This document shows, piece by piece, positions 51,478 to 60,201 of a stretch of DNA of 64,000 nt. Below the pieces are notes generated by a model, which had not been told where the DNA came from, searched no databases, and worked only from the letters and a program-made list of their open reading frames with translations. The stretch is from Fertoeibacter niger (lineage in GTDB: Bacteria > Pseudomonadota > Alphaproteobacteria > Rhodobacterales > Rhodobacteraceae), in NCBI RefSeq assembly GCF_009380135.2, contig NZ_WHUT02000001.1, positions 62,001 through 126,000 on the forward strand, written 5' to 3'. The position numbers were made by a program, and so were the translations under genes. Every line of letters starts with the position of its first letter. The first letter of the stretch is position 1.

Positions 51478-52962
51478 ATGGCCCGCAATCCGGTTCCTGG
51501 CAGCAGCGGCCCTGATCTGCTTGACGGCACCCTGCGCAGCGACCGCATCACGGGACTGGAGGGCGATGACACGATCTTCGCCGATGCCGGTCACGACGTG
51601 GCTTTTGGCGACCAGGGCCTTGATCTGATCTTTGGCGGGGCGGGCTTTGACACGCTCTATGGCGGAGACGATGATGACACGCTGAGTGGCGATGACGGCG
51701 ATGACCTGCTGCATGGCGGCGCGGGGTTTGACGTGCTTGAAGGCGGTTCTGGCAATGATACGGTTTACGGTGCCGCGGGCGATGATGTGTTCTTCGGGGG
51801 CGAGGGCGAAGACTGGTATTATGGTGGCGACGGCAGTGATTTCATCCTTACCGGCGATTTTGGCTATGGCGGGGTAAACCATGCTTTCGGCGGCGATGGC
51901 GACGACTTCATCGCCATTTCCGTCGGTGGCGAAGGCGGGGCACATGGCGGCGCTGGCGTCGATGTGCTGTTGATAAACTGGTATGACAATTTCAACGGCG
52001 GCGGCGATATCGAGATCCGCTTGACAGGGCCGGATGCCGGCGCAACGGGCGATGGCCTGACGCTGGACATCAGCGGCATGGAAATACTGGTGGCCTTTAC
52101 CTACACCGGCAACGATACCGTCATCGGCGGCCAGTATGGCGATGACATCAGCGTGCAACTGGGCGCGAATACCGTTCTTGCCATGGAAGGCGATGATCGC
52201 GTCACCTATGCCACCGGTGCGGTCAATCTGCTGGATGGCGGCGACGGTGACGATCTGCTGGTGCTGAGCCATGCACCCTCGACGGCGCTGGTGTTCACGG
52301 TCAGCGGGTCGCAGGCGGATGACGGTCACGGCTCGACCATACGCAATTTCGAGCATTATGCCGTTCAGGGCTATTTCGCCGCAGACGTGATCCAGCTGGG
52401 CAGCGGCGATGACTTTGCCCTGGGCAATGGCGGGAATGACAGCCTGTCGGGGTTCGACGGCGATGATTACCTCAACGGCGGGACGCAGGATGACGTGCTC
52501 GATGGCGGCGGCGGGGCGGATACATTGCTGGGCGACCGGGGCAACGACACGCTGTTTGGCGGTGACGGCGCCGATATCCTGCGGGGCGGCAAGGGCCGTG
52601 ACGATCTTTTTGGCGGCGCGGGGGCCGACCAGTTCCGCATGGCGATCCCGCTTTTCGAGGCCGGATCACTGGCCGAAACGGATATCATCCACGATTTCGA
52701 GCTTGGCCTTGACCGGGTGACGGTCAACAATGCGGTGGTGGGGACGGCATTCGCCTCTGGCGCGCTGGACGCGGCGCTGTTCCATTTTGACGGGCCGGTC
52801 GGGACGGCGGCGCAGTTCTATCTGGAAGAACTGGCCTCGGGTGACGTTTTTCGGCTGATCCTGGACATGAACGGCACGGATGCCGACGGCGCGGCCGTGC
52901 TCGCCGATTTGCAGGGGGCGCATATCGCGGGCATGACGGCGGCTGACATCTTCATTCTCTGA
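51478..52962 (+). CDS. RTX calcium-binding repeat protein (type I secreted)
   Basis: This 494-residue protein has no N-terminal signal. It carries two blocks of GGxGxDxUx-type nonapeptides (residues about 20-130 and 315-385, for example GGSGNDTVYGAAGDDVFFGG). A non-repeat middle and a serralysin-like C-terminal domain (DIIHDFELGLDRVTVNNAV) end at ADIFIL. These features mark type I secretion. No catalytic domain is seen, so it may be an adhesin or surface-layer-like protein. No ABC/HlyD genes adjoin. Confidence 0.9.
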   Translation: MARNPVPGSSGPDLLDGTLRSDRITGLEGDDTIFADAGHDVAFGDQGLDLIFGGAGFDTLYGGDDDDTLSGDDGDDLLHGGAGFDVLEGGSGNDTVYGAAGDDVFFGGEGEDWYYGGDGSDFILTGDFGYGGVNHAFGGDGDDFIAISVGGEGGAHGGAGVDVLLINWYDNFNGGGDIEIRLTGPDAGATGDGLTLDISGMEILVAFTYTGNDTVIGGQYGDDISVQLGANTVLAMEGDDRVTYATGAVNLLDGGDGDDLLVLSHAPSTALVFTVSGSQADDGHGSTIRNFEHYAVQGYFAADVIQLGSGDDFALGNGGNDSLSGFDGDDYLNGGTQDDVLDGGGGADTLLGDRGNDTLFGGDGADILRGGKGRDDLFGGAGADQFRMAIPLFEAGSLAETDIIHDFELGLDRVTVNNAVVGTAFASGALDAALFHFDGPVGTAAQFYLEELASGDVFRLILDMNGTDADGAAVLADLQGAHIAGMTAADIFIL

Positions 52963-52992
52963 GCATCGCAGGAAATCTCAAAGCCCCGCAGA

Positions 52993-53022
52993 AAAACCGT
53001 GCCGGTCACCCGGCGCGGTTTT
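52993..53022 (+). terminator. Rho-independent terminator of the RTX gene
   Basis: AAAACCGTGCCGG pairs with CCGGCGCGGTTTT (one G-T wobble) around TCAC, ending in TTTT. It starts 30 nt after the RTX stop codon. Confidence 0.88.
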
Positions 53023-53130
53023 AGGTCTTGCCCGTTCCGGCGCGGGCTGCGGCGATGCCCCGTGCCGGATCAGCCGCCGGCCAACCCCATGGCAATGCCG
53101 TTGCGGGGGGGGGGCCGTGGGATCGCGGGC

Positions 53131-54033
53131 CTATTCCAGCCGTGCTGGAAAGCCATCCGCCCGCAGATCGGTGCCCAGCACATCCTCCAGCAGTTTCACG
53201 ATCTGCGTCGATTGCGCCGCGCCGCCATAGGCCGCCTTGCCCTTCACGAATGTCTGCTCCACCATCCCGGCCAGATCCAGCGGCACGCCGAATTCGCGGC
53301 CAAAGCCCATCGCAAAGCCCAGATCCTTGAGCGCCAGATCCATGGAAAACGCGATGTCATAGCTGCCGTTCAGGATCAGCTGCCCCTCGGTCTCATGCAC
53401 GAAACTGCTGCCCGACGATGCCGCAATCGCCTGCCACGCGGTCGCAAGGTCCAGCCCCCCGCGTTTGGCCAGCATCAAGGCCTCGCCATCGGCCACCAGA
53501 TGAATGAAGGCCAGCATGTTGGTGATCACCTTGATCACCGCAGCCGAGCCCAGCGGCCCCATGTGAAAGATGCGGTCGCCGATGGCTTGCAGGGCGGGCA
53601 GGTGCAGGTCGTAAAGGTCGCGGTCGCCCCCGGCCAGCACGGTGATCTTGCCTTGGGCCGCCAGATGCACGCCGCCTGTCACCGGGGCCTCCATCAGCCG
53701 CACGCCATGGCCTGCCGCCACAGCCCCCAGCCGCAGGATGTCATCGCGCCCGAGGGTGGAGTTTTCGATCCAATGCGCGCCCTCGCGCAGCGCGGGCAGC
53801 ACCTGCGCCAGAACCGCATCTGACACGGCGGGCGAGGGCAGGCAGGTGAACACATGGTCCACCATCCCGGCCAAAGCTGCCGGGCTGTCGGCCCAGCCCG
53901 CGCCCATATCCACATGCCGCGCGCCAAGGGCGGGGTTCAGGTCATGCACCGTCACCCGGAAACCCGCGCGGATCAGGCTGGCGGCCAGATGGCCGCCCAG
54001 GTTGCCCAGACCGATATAGCCGTAATGCATCAT
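53131..54033 (-). CDS. NAD(P)-dependent 3-hydroxyisobutyrate dehydrogenase-like protein
   Basis: This 300-residue beta-hydroxyacid dehydrogenase has an N-terminal HYGYIGLGNLGGHLAASLIRAG Rossmann loop, VTVHDLNP, and the family motif EAPVTGGVHLAAQGKITVLAGG near residue 115. The catalytic lysine lies in AAVIKVITNML near 170. It oxidises small 3-hydroxyacids or reduces their semialdehydes. The start overlaps the aldehyde dehydrogenase stop (ATGA). The substrate is unknown. Confidence 0.9.
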   Translation of the reverse strand: MMHYGYIGLGNLGGHLAASLIRAGFRVTVHDLNPALGARHVDMGAGWADSPAALAGMVDHVFTCLPSPAVSDAVLAQVLPALREGAHWIENSTLGRDDILRLGAVAAGHGVRLMEAPVTGGVHLAAQGKITVLAGGDRDLYDLHLPALQAIGDRIFHMGPLGSAAVIKVITNMLAFIHLVADGEALMLAKRGGLDLATAWQAIAASSGSSFVHETEGQLILNGSYDIAFSMDLALKDLGFAMGFGREFGVPLDLAGMVEQTFVKGKAAYGGAAQSTQIVKLLEDVLGTDLRADGFPARLE

Positions 54034-55469
54034 GCCTCACCGTAGCCCACGATACCCTTGACCTCGCAGAAATCCGCGATGCCCCAGTCGGCATATTCAC
54101 GCCCGTTGCCCGATTGCTTGTAACCGCCGAAAGGCGCGAACGTATCCCAGTCGGGGTAGTTCAGGTTGACGGTGCCCGCACGCAGCCGCCGCGCCACGGC
54201 CCGCGCCTCGGGCAGCGGCCCTTGAACATAGGCGGCAAGGCCATAGACGGTGTCATTGGCCATCGCCACCGCCTCGTCCACCGTGTCATAGGGCAGGATC
54301 GCTAGCACCGGGCCAAAGATTTCTTCGCGCGAAATGGTCATGTCGGGCGTCACATTGCCGAACACCGTGGGGCGCACGTAATAGCCGCGATTGAGGCCGG
54401 TTGGCAGGCCGGTGCCGCCGGTCACAAGGGTTGCACCCTCATCAATGCCTTTCTGGATCAGGCCCTGGATCTTGTCGAACTGGATGCGGCTGATCACCGG
54501 GCCCAGCGTGGTGTCGGGGCTGCGCGGATCGCCCGTCACCATCGCCTCGGCGGTTTCACGGGCGATCTCCAGTGCCGTGTCATGGCTGACGCGCGGCACG
54601 AACATACGGGTGGGCGCATCGCAGGATTGGCCGGTGTTGCCGAAACAACCCTCGACGCCGCCCGCCACCGCCGCCGCCAGATCGGCAGAGGGCAGGATGA
54701 TATTGGCCGATTTGCCGCCCAGTTCCTGCGCCACACGCTTCACCGTGGGGGCCGCCGCCGCAGCCACCGCCGTGCCGGCACGGGTCGATCCGGTAAAGCT
54801 GACCATATCCACCTCGGGGTGGGCGGACATGCGCGCGCCGACCACCGGGCCGGTGCCGTTCACCAGATTGAACACGCCCGCAGGCACGCCCGCCGCATCG
54901 CAGACCTCGGCGAACAGCGCGCCCGACAAGGGTGCAATTTCCGACGGCTTCAACACCATGGTGCAACCGGCGATCAGGGCAGGGGCCACCTTGCAGGCGA
55001 TCTGGTTCATCGGCCAGTTCCACGGCGTGATCAGCGCGGCCACGCCGATGCCCTCATGCACGATGCGGCTGTTGCCGCGCTGGTGTTCCCATTTGAAATC
55101 CTTGGCCGCCTGAATGGTGCTTTCGATATGCACCTGCCCGGCCCAGGCCTGCGCCGACCGCGCCCAGGCCAGCGGCGCACCCATCTCAAGGCTCATCGCC
55201 TGGGCGAATTCCTCATACCGTTCGTTGTAAATGTCCAGAATCCGCTGCACCAGCGCGATCCGGTCGGCCACCGGCCAGACGGTATAGGCATCAAACGCCG
55301 CCCGCGCGGCCATGATGGCGGCGTCGGCATCGGCCTCGGTCCCCAGCGCCAGCTTGGCGATGATTTCCTCGGTTGCGGGGTTTTCCACGCCCATCGACGT
55401 GGCACCGGGCAGCGGATCCACCCATGCGCCGTTGATGTAGAACTGCCCCAGATGCGCTGAAATGGCCAT
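54030..55469 (-). CDS. NAD(P)-dependent aldehyde dehydrogenase
   Basis: This 479-residue enzyme has the aldehyde dehydrogenase hallmarks: WNWPMNQIACKVAPAL, SFTGSTRAGTAVA, QELGGKSANIILP (catalytic Glu) and FGNTGQSCDAPTRMFV (nucleophile Cys near residue 290). C-terminal FGGYKQSGNGREY is typical. It oxidises an aldehyde to acid. With the demethylases upstream it may remove formaldehyde-derived or side-chain aldehydes, but the substrate is not known. Confidence 0.94.
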   Translation of the reverse strand: MAISAHLGQFYINGAWVDPLPGATSMGVENPATEEIIAKLALGTEADADAAIMAARAAFDAYTVWPVADRIALVQRILDIYNERYEEFAQAMSLEMGAPLAWARSAQAWAGQVHIESTIQAAKDFKWEHQRGNSRIVHEGIGVAALITPWNWPMNQIACKVAPALIAGCTMVLKPSEIAPLSGALFAEVCDAAGVPAGVFNLVNGTGPVVGARMSAHPEVDMVSFTGSTRAGTAVAAAAAPTVKRVAQELGGKSANIILPSADLAAAVAGGVEGCFGNTGQSCDAPTRMFVPRVSHDTALEIARETAEAMVTGDPRSPDTTLGPVISRIQFDKIQGLIQKGIDEGATLVTGGTGLPTGLNRGYYVRPTVFGNVTPDMTISREEIFGPVLAILPYDTVDEAVAMANDTVYGLAAYVQGPLPEARAVARRLRAGTVNLNYPDWDTFAPFGGYKQSGNGREYADWGIADFCEVKGIVGYGEA

Positions 55470-55511
55470 CACATTCTCCCTTTGGTCCCGCAGCAGCGGT
55501 TTGACGCAGCC

Positions 55512-56741
55512 TCAGGGCCGCGCGATTTCTTCAAGATACCAGCCGATGTAGCGTAACTCGTTCTGCTCCATCGGGGCAATCGGGCCGGGCACAAAGTATT
55601 TGGACCGCACGCCGCGCGCCGTATGCTCGATGATGGTCTTGTCTTCGGCGGTGGTGACGGACCAGAGCCATGTCAGCCGGGCCAGATCATAGTCGCGGCC
55701 TTCGGCGGCGCTGCCGTTGACCAGCCAGATCAACTCCATCTCGCAACTGTCCACCCCCGTGGGGACAAAGCGGTAGATCATCCCGTGGTCGGCATAGCAT
55801 ACCAGAAAACTGGTGCCGCCCAGATGCACCGATGTGACGCCGCCATCGAAATCGGTGAACCTGCCCATGAGCGGGGCCACCGGCCTGCCATCTTCTGACC
55901 CCGACTGCACCCCGTCATAAAGCGCATAGCGAAAGGCGTGGATCGCCTCGCGCCCGGCTTGGCTGGTTTGCCACAGGTCATCCTGGCCCACATCTATGCC
56001 AAGTGCCGTTGTGCGCTGCTCCATCGCCGCGTTCAGCGCCGCGATGCGGTCCAGCGGTTGTTCCAGCGCATGTGTCTGGGAATATTCAGGGTGGGCTGGC
56101 CCGCAATGATAGCATTCGACATAGTTTTCCACCGCGAGCTTCCAGTTGGCATCCACCGGATAGGTCTGGCGGTGGGCCACCCTGGCATCGGCCCAGCCAT
56201 ATTGCCCGCAGGTCGCCTGCAACAGCCGCTCCACCTCGGCAAAATCCAGCGGGTCATCGGCAAACGAGATGAACACCAGCCCGGCAGCCACCCGCACATG
56301 CAACTTGCGCAGGCCGTGATCCTCGCGCCGGAAATCCTTGGGCATCAGCCGCGCCGCCTTCAGCCGCCCGTCATTGCCATAGGTCCAGGCGTGATAGGGG
56401 CAGACAAAGGCCTTGGCATTGCCCTTCGCTTCGGTGCAGACCTCGGCCCCCCGGTGGCGGCAGATGTTCAGCAGCGCATGCACCACGCCATCCGTGTCGC
56501 GCGTCAGGATCACCTGTTCGGTGGCCATGCGGAACAACTCAAAGTCATTCGGGTTCGGGATGATCGATTCATGCCCGATGCAATGCCAGTGGCGGCGGAA
56601 CACCCGGTCCAGATCACGTTCATAGATCGCGGGGTCATGGTAGAATTCACGCGACAGGCCGATGCCCGGCACCTGCGCCGCCACCAGCCGGTCGATGTAG
56701 TCGCCGGCATCCGGCGGGGTGATGTGATCCACAGCGCGCAT
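55512..56741 (-). CDS. Rieske non-heme iron oxygenase, alpha subunit
   Basis: This 409-residue protein has a Rieske [2Fe-2S] site of paired C-x-H and C-x2-H ligands (NICRHRGAEVC, about residue 95, and VCPYHAWTYGNDG). Mononuclear Fe ligands lie in NYVECYHCGPAHPEYSQ. This pattern is close to GbcA-like glycine-betaine and stachydrine demethylating monooxygenases. A GGGAGG start site supports 56741. The partner ferredoxin reductase is not in the window. The quaternary-amine substrate is inferred from family and neighbours. Confidence 0.88.
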   Translation of the reverse strand: MRAVDHITPPDAGDYIDRLVAAQVPGIGLSREFYHDPAIYERDLDRVFRRHWHCIGHESIIPNPNDFELFRMATEQVILTRDTDGVVHALLNICRHRGAEVCTEAKGNAKAFVCPYHAWTYGNDGRLKAARLMPKDFRREDHGLRKLHVRVAAGLVFISFADDPLDFAEVERLLQATCGQYGWADARVAHRQTYPVDANWKLAVENYVECYHCGPAHPEYSQTHALEQPLDRIAALNAAMEQRTTALGIDVGQDDLWQTSQAGREAIHAFRYALYDGVQSGSEDGRPVAPLMGRFTDFDGGVTSVHLGGTSFLVCYADHGMIYRFVPTGVDSCEMELIWLVNGSAAEGRDYDLARLTWLWSVTTAEDKTIIEHTARGVRSKYFVPGPIAPMEQNELRYIGWYLEEIARP

Positions 56742-56875
56742 AGCCGCCCTCCCGTGCAAGGCCCGGCCCCGTGGCCCGGCCTGAGTTGTTGTCGGGCGCG
56801 CAGATCATTCCGCACGCTCCGGATTTTCGCCCCCCGATCGGGCGCAAGTCGGGCAGGCCCATGGCCCGCCCGGTC

Positions 56876-57694
56876 TCATACCCCCACGGCGCCCCGCCGC
56901 AGGAGGCTGTCGATCTCATCCCCCGGGGCGGCGGCCTGCAGGGTGGCGAAAGATCCCTCGCCCAATATCCCCGCCATGCAATCGCGGATCGCCGCATGCG
57001 TGACCCGCGCCACCTGCGAGCCCAGCGAGATGCGCCGCACCCCCATCGCCGCCAGTTCCGCCACCGTCAGCGCCTTCAGCGGCCCCGCCGCCAGCGCATT
57101 CACCGGGGCAGTCACAGCGGCCAGCACCTGCGCCAGCCCCGCACGGTCGGGCGGCACCGGCAGATACAAAAGGTCGGCCCCCGCCGCCTGAAACGCCTGC
57201 AAGCGCCGTATCCCCTCGGCCAGATCATAGACCCCGTTCATCACCCCGTCGGCCCGCGCGCACAGCACGAAGGGCCGCCGCAGCGCCCGCGCCGCCGCCA
57301 CCGCCGCGCGGATACGCTCCACCGCTGCTGCAAAGTCATGCGACCCGCCCGACATCACCGTATCCTCGATGGAACAGCCCGACAGCCCCACCTCGCCCGC
57401 CAGCCGCACGGTTTCGGCCACGCCATCCGGATCCGCCGCAAAGCCATCCTCGAAATCACCCGAGACGGGCAGGGCGGTCGCCCCCAGCAGCATCTGGGCA
57501 TGGGCCAGCGCCTCGTCGCGGCTGACGCCCCCCATATCGGCCCGCCCCAGGGTAAAGGCATGCGCCGCAGAACTGGTGGCCAGCGCCACCGCGCCCGCCG
57601 CCGCCATCATCCGCGCCGACCCCGCATCCCAGGGGTTCGGGATCACGAAACACCCCGAAGCATGCAGGTCGGCGAACCGTTGGTGCCGCGTCAT
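56876..57694 (-). CDS. Isocitrate lyase/PEP mutase-family protein
   Basis: This 272-residue TIM-barrel has ADLHASGCFVIPNPWDAGSA, GDFEDGFAADPDGVAETVRL and GCSIEDTVMSGGSHDF, whose acidic residues bind Mg. The catalytic cysteine motif K(K/R)CGH of isocitrate lyase is not present. The closest guess is the oxaloacetate or methylisocitrate group, but PEP-mutase-like proteins with unknown reactions share this layout. The gene overlaps the demethylase stop (ATGA). Confidence 0.85.
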   Translation of the reverse strand: MTRHQRFADLHASGCFVIPNPWDAGSARMMAAAGAVALATSSAAHAFTLGRADMGGVSRDEALAHAQMLLGATALPVSGDFEDGFAADPDGVAETVRLAGEVGLSGCSIEDTVMSGGSHDFAAAVERIRAAVAAARALRRPFVLCARADGVMNGVYDLAEGIRRLQAFQAAGADLLYLPVPPDRAGLAQVLAAVTAPVNALAAGPLKALTVAELAAMGVRRISLGSQVARVTHAAIRDCMAGILGEGSFATLQAAAPGDEIDSLLRRGAVGV

Positions 57695-60129
57695 GCGCGC
57701 GTCCTTTCCGCCTTTGGGTCATACATGGGCGCCAGCGAGGCGATGGCCTTGTGCCGCCGCCCGGCAATCTCGATCTCATAATTCGAGGCCAGCACCTCCG
57801 CCGCCGTCTGGCCCGCGCAAGGCACATAGCCAAGCCCCACCGAGCCCCCCAGAAAATGCCCGTAATTGCCCGAGGTGACGGTGCCCACGATCACGCCATC
57901 CCGCACCACGCCCTCGTTGTGGAACATCATCGGCTCGGGGTCTTCCAGCCGGAACTGCACCAGACGCCGCGCCAGCCCCGCCTCCTGCTTTTTCAGCACC
58001 GCATCGCGCCCGATGAATTCGCCCTTGGCCGGTTTCACCGCAAAGCCAAGCCCCGCCTCCAGCACATGATCCTCATCGGTGATGTCATGGCCGAAATGGC
58101 GGAACCCCTTCTCAATCCGGCACGAATCCAGCGTGTGCAGCCCGCACAGCTTTACCTCGGGCGCGGCCTCCATGATCGCCTCGAACACATGCGCTGCCTG
58201 ATCGGTGGAGACATACAATTCCCACCCCAGCTCGCCCACATAGGTCACGCGATGCGCACGGGCCAACCCCATGCCGATCTCGATTTCCCTTGCCGTGCCA
58301 AAGGGATGCGCTGCATTGCCAAAGTCATTGGGCGACACGCGGCCTAGCACGTCCCGCGCCTGCGGCCCCATCAGGCACAGCACCGCCTCGGCGGCCGTCA
58401 CATCGGTGATGACGGCAAAATCCTCGGCCACGTGCCGCCGCAACCACGCCAGATCGCGCTGCAAGGTCGCCCCCGGCACCACCAGCAAAAACGCGGTTTC
58501 CGACAGCCGCGTCACCGTCAGATCGCTTTCGATCCCGCCGCGGGCGTTCAGCATCTGGGTATAGACGATCCGCCCCTTGGCCACATCCACATCATTCGCG
58601 CACAGCCGTTGCAGGAAGGCGCAGGCATCGCGCCCCTCGACCCGGATCTTGCCAAAGGATGTCATGTCGAACAGGCCAACCGCCTGCCGCACCGCCATAT
58701 GCTCGGCCTTCTGGTTGCCGAACCAGTTCTGCCGCCCCCAGCCATAGCGGTATGCGCGTTCCTGGCCTTGATCGGCAAACCAGTTCGCCCGCTCCCACCC
58801 GGCCACCTCGCCAAACACCGCACCCCGCGCGGCCAGCGCCTCGTGCAGCGGGCTGCGCCGCACCCCGCGCGCGGTTTCGACCTGCCGGTAGGGGTAGTGG
58901 TCGGCGTAAAGCAGCCCCAGCGTTTCCGTCACCCGCTCCTTCAGATAGCGGCGGTTCTTCTGGAAGGGCTGGGCGCGGCGGATATCCACCTCCCACAGAT
59001 CGAAGGGCGGCTCTCCGGTTGTCATCCATTGCGCCAGCGCCATGCCCGCCCCGCCCGACGACACGATGCCGACCGAATTATACCCTGCCGCAATCCAATA
59101 CCCCTGCAATTCCGGCGCGGGGCCCAGATAATAGCGGTCATCGGGGGTAAAGCTTTCCGGCCCGTTGAAGAATGTGTGCACCCCGGCGGTCTGGAACAGC
59201 GGCATCCGGTGCATCGCCGCTTCAAGGATCGGCTGGAAATGATCGAAATCCTCGGGCAGAGAATCGAAACAGAAATCCTCGGGTATCCCGCCCATGCCCC
59301 AGGGCTTCGCCTTGGGTTCGAACGCGCCCAGCATCATCTTGCCCGCATCGGATTTGTAATAGGCGCATTCATCCGGCACCCGCAGCACGGGCAGATGGCC
59401 CAAGCCCGCAATCGGTTCTGTCACCAGATAGAAGTGTTCCGCCGCATGCAGGGGCAGCGTCACACCCGAGGCCGCCGCCAGATCGCGCCCCCACATGCCG
59501 CCGCAATTCACCACATGGTCGCAGGCGGTGAAACCCGGCTCGCCCCCGGCCTCCCATTCCACCCCGGTCACGCTGGCCCCGTCATCGCGCACGCGTGTCA
59601 CCTTCACGCCTTCGATGATCCGCGCGCCCGCCATCCGCGCGCCCTTGGCCAGCGCCATGGCGATGTTGGCCGGGTCGCATTGCCCGTCCAGCGGCAGATG
59701 CACCGCCCCCACCACATCCTCCACGTTGAGATGCGGATACATCGCCTTGACCTGCGCAGAGGAAATCTCCTCCACCGCAACATCCAGCGCGCGCGCCAGC
59801 GTCGCCTGCCGCAACAACTCCTCATGCCGCGCCGCCGTCAGCGCCACGGAAATGCTGCCCACCTGCCGCATCCCGGTTTCCACCCCGGTTTCCGCCGCCA
59901 GCCGCACATACAGATCGGCAGAATATTTCGCCAGCCGCGTCATGTTCAGCGATCCGCGCAACTGCCCGATCAGCCCCGCCGCATGCCATGTGGTGCCGCA
60001 GGTCAGCTGCTTGCGCTCCAGCAGCACAACATCGCTCCAACCCGCTTTGGCCAGATGATAGGCCACCGAACAGCCCGAAATGCCGCCCCCGATGATCACC
60101 ACCCGCGCTGTTTTCGGCACATCAATCAT
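57691..60129 (-). CDS. FAD-dependent demethylating dehydrogenase (DMGDH/SARDH type) with GcvT domain
   Basis: This 812-residue protein has an N-terminal FAD fold (VVIIGGGISGCSVAYHLAKAG and WHAAGLIGQL, whose His may anchor flavin), an FAO/DAO oxidoreductase domain to about 380, then FAO_M and GcvT-type domains with ARGGIESDLTVTRL and GELGWELYVSTDQ. The family oxidises N-methyl groups of dimethylglycine or sarcosine and moves them to tetrahydrofolate. The ATG at 60129 follows an upstream GTG. It is a paralogue of the next gene. Confidence 0.92.
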   Translation of the reverse strand: MIDVPKTARVVIIGGGISGCSVAYHLAKAGWSDVVLLERKQLTCGTTWHAAGLIGQLRGSLNMTRLAKYSADLYVRLAAETGVETGMRQVGSISVALTAARHEELLRQATLARALDVAVEEISSAQVKAMYPHLNVEDVVGAVHLPLDGQCDPANIAMALAKGARMAGARIIEGVKVTRVRDDGASVTGVEWEAGGEPGFTACDHVVNCGGMWGRDLAAASGVTLPLHAAEHFYLVTEPIAGLGHLPVLRVPDECAYYKSDAGKMMLGAFEPKAKPWGMGGIPEDFCFDSLPEDFDHFQPILEAAMHRMPLFQTAGVHTFFNGPESFTPDDRYYLGPAPELQGYWIAAGYNSVGIVSSGGAGMALAQWMTTGEPPFDLWEVDIRRAQPFQKNRRYLKERVTETLGLLYADHYPYRQVETARGVRRSPLHEALAARGAVFGEVAGWERANWFADQGQERAYRYGWGRQNWFGNQKAEHMAVRQAVGLFDMTSFGKIRVEGRDACAFLQRLCANDVDVAKGRIVYTQMLNARGGIESDLTVTRLSETAFLLVVPGATLQRDLAWLRRHVAEDFAVITDVTAAEAVLCLMGPQARDVLGRVSPNDFGNAAHPFGTAREIEIGMGLARAHRVTYVGELGWELYVSTDQAAHVFEAIMEAAPEVKLCGLHTLDSCRIEKGFRHFGHDITDEDHVLEAGLGFAVKPAKGEFIGRDAVLKKQEAGLARRLVQFRLEDPEPMMFHNEGVVRDGVIVGTVTSGNYGHFLGGSVGLGYVPCAGQTAAEVLASNYEIEIAGRRHKAIASLAPMYDPKAERTRA

Positions 60130-60201
60130 CACGTCCGCCCATGTTCTTGCTGGCCCAAATATCCCCGCCGGAGGCGCAGGTCAGCCAATCGCGATCCCGC
60201 C

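Noticed and set aside
51540-51800. Tandem DNA repeats in the RTX gene as an independent repeat element
   Set aside because: They are in-frame glycine-aspartate nonapeptides of the RTX protein rather than a separate element.
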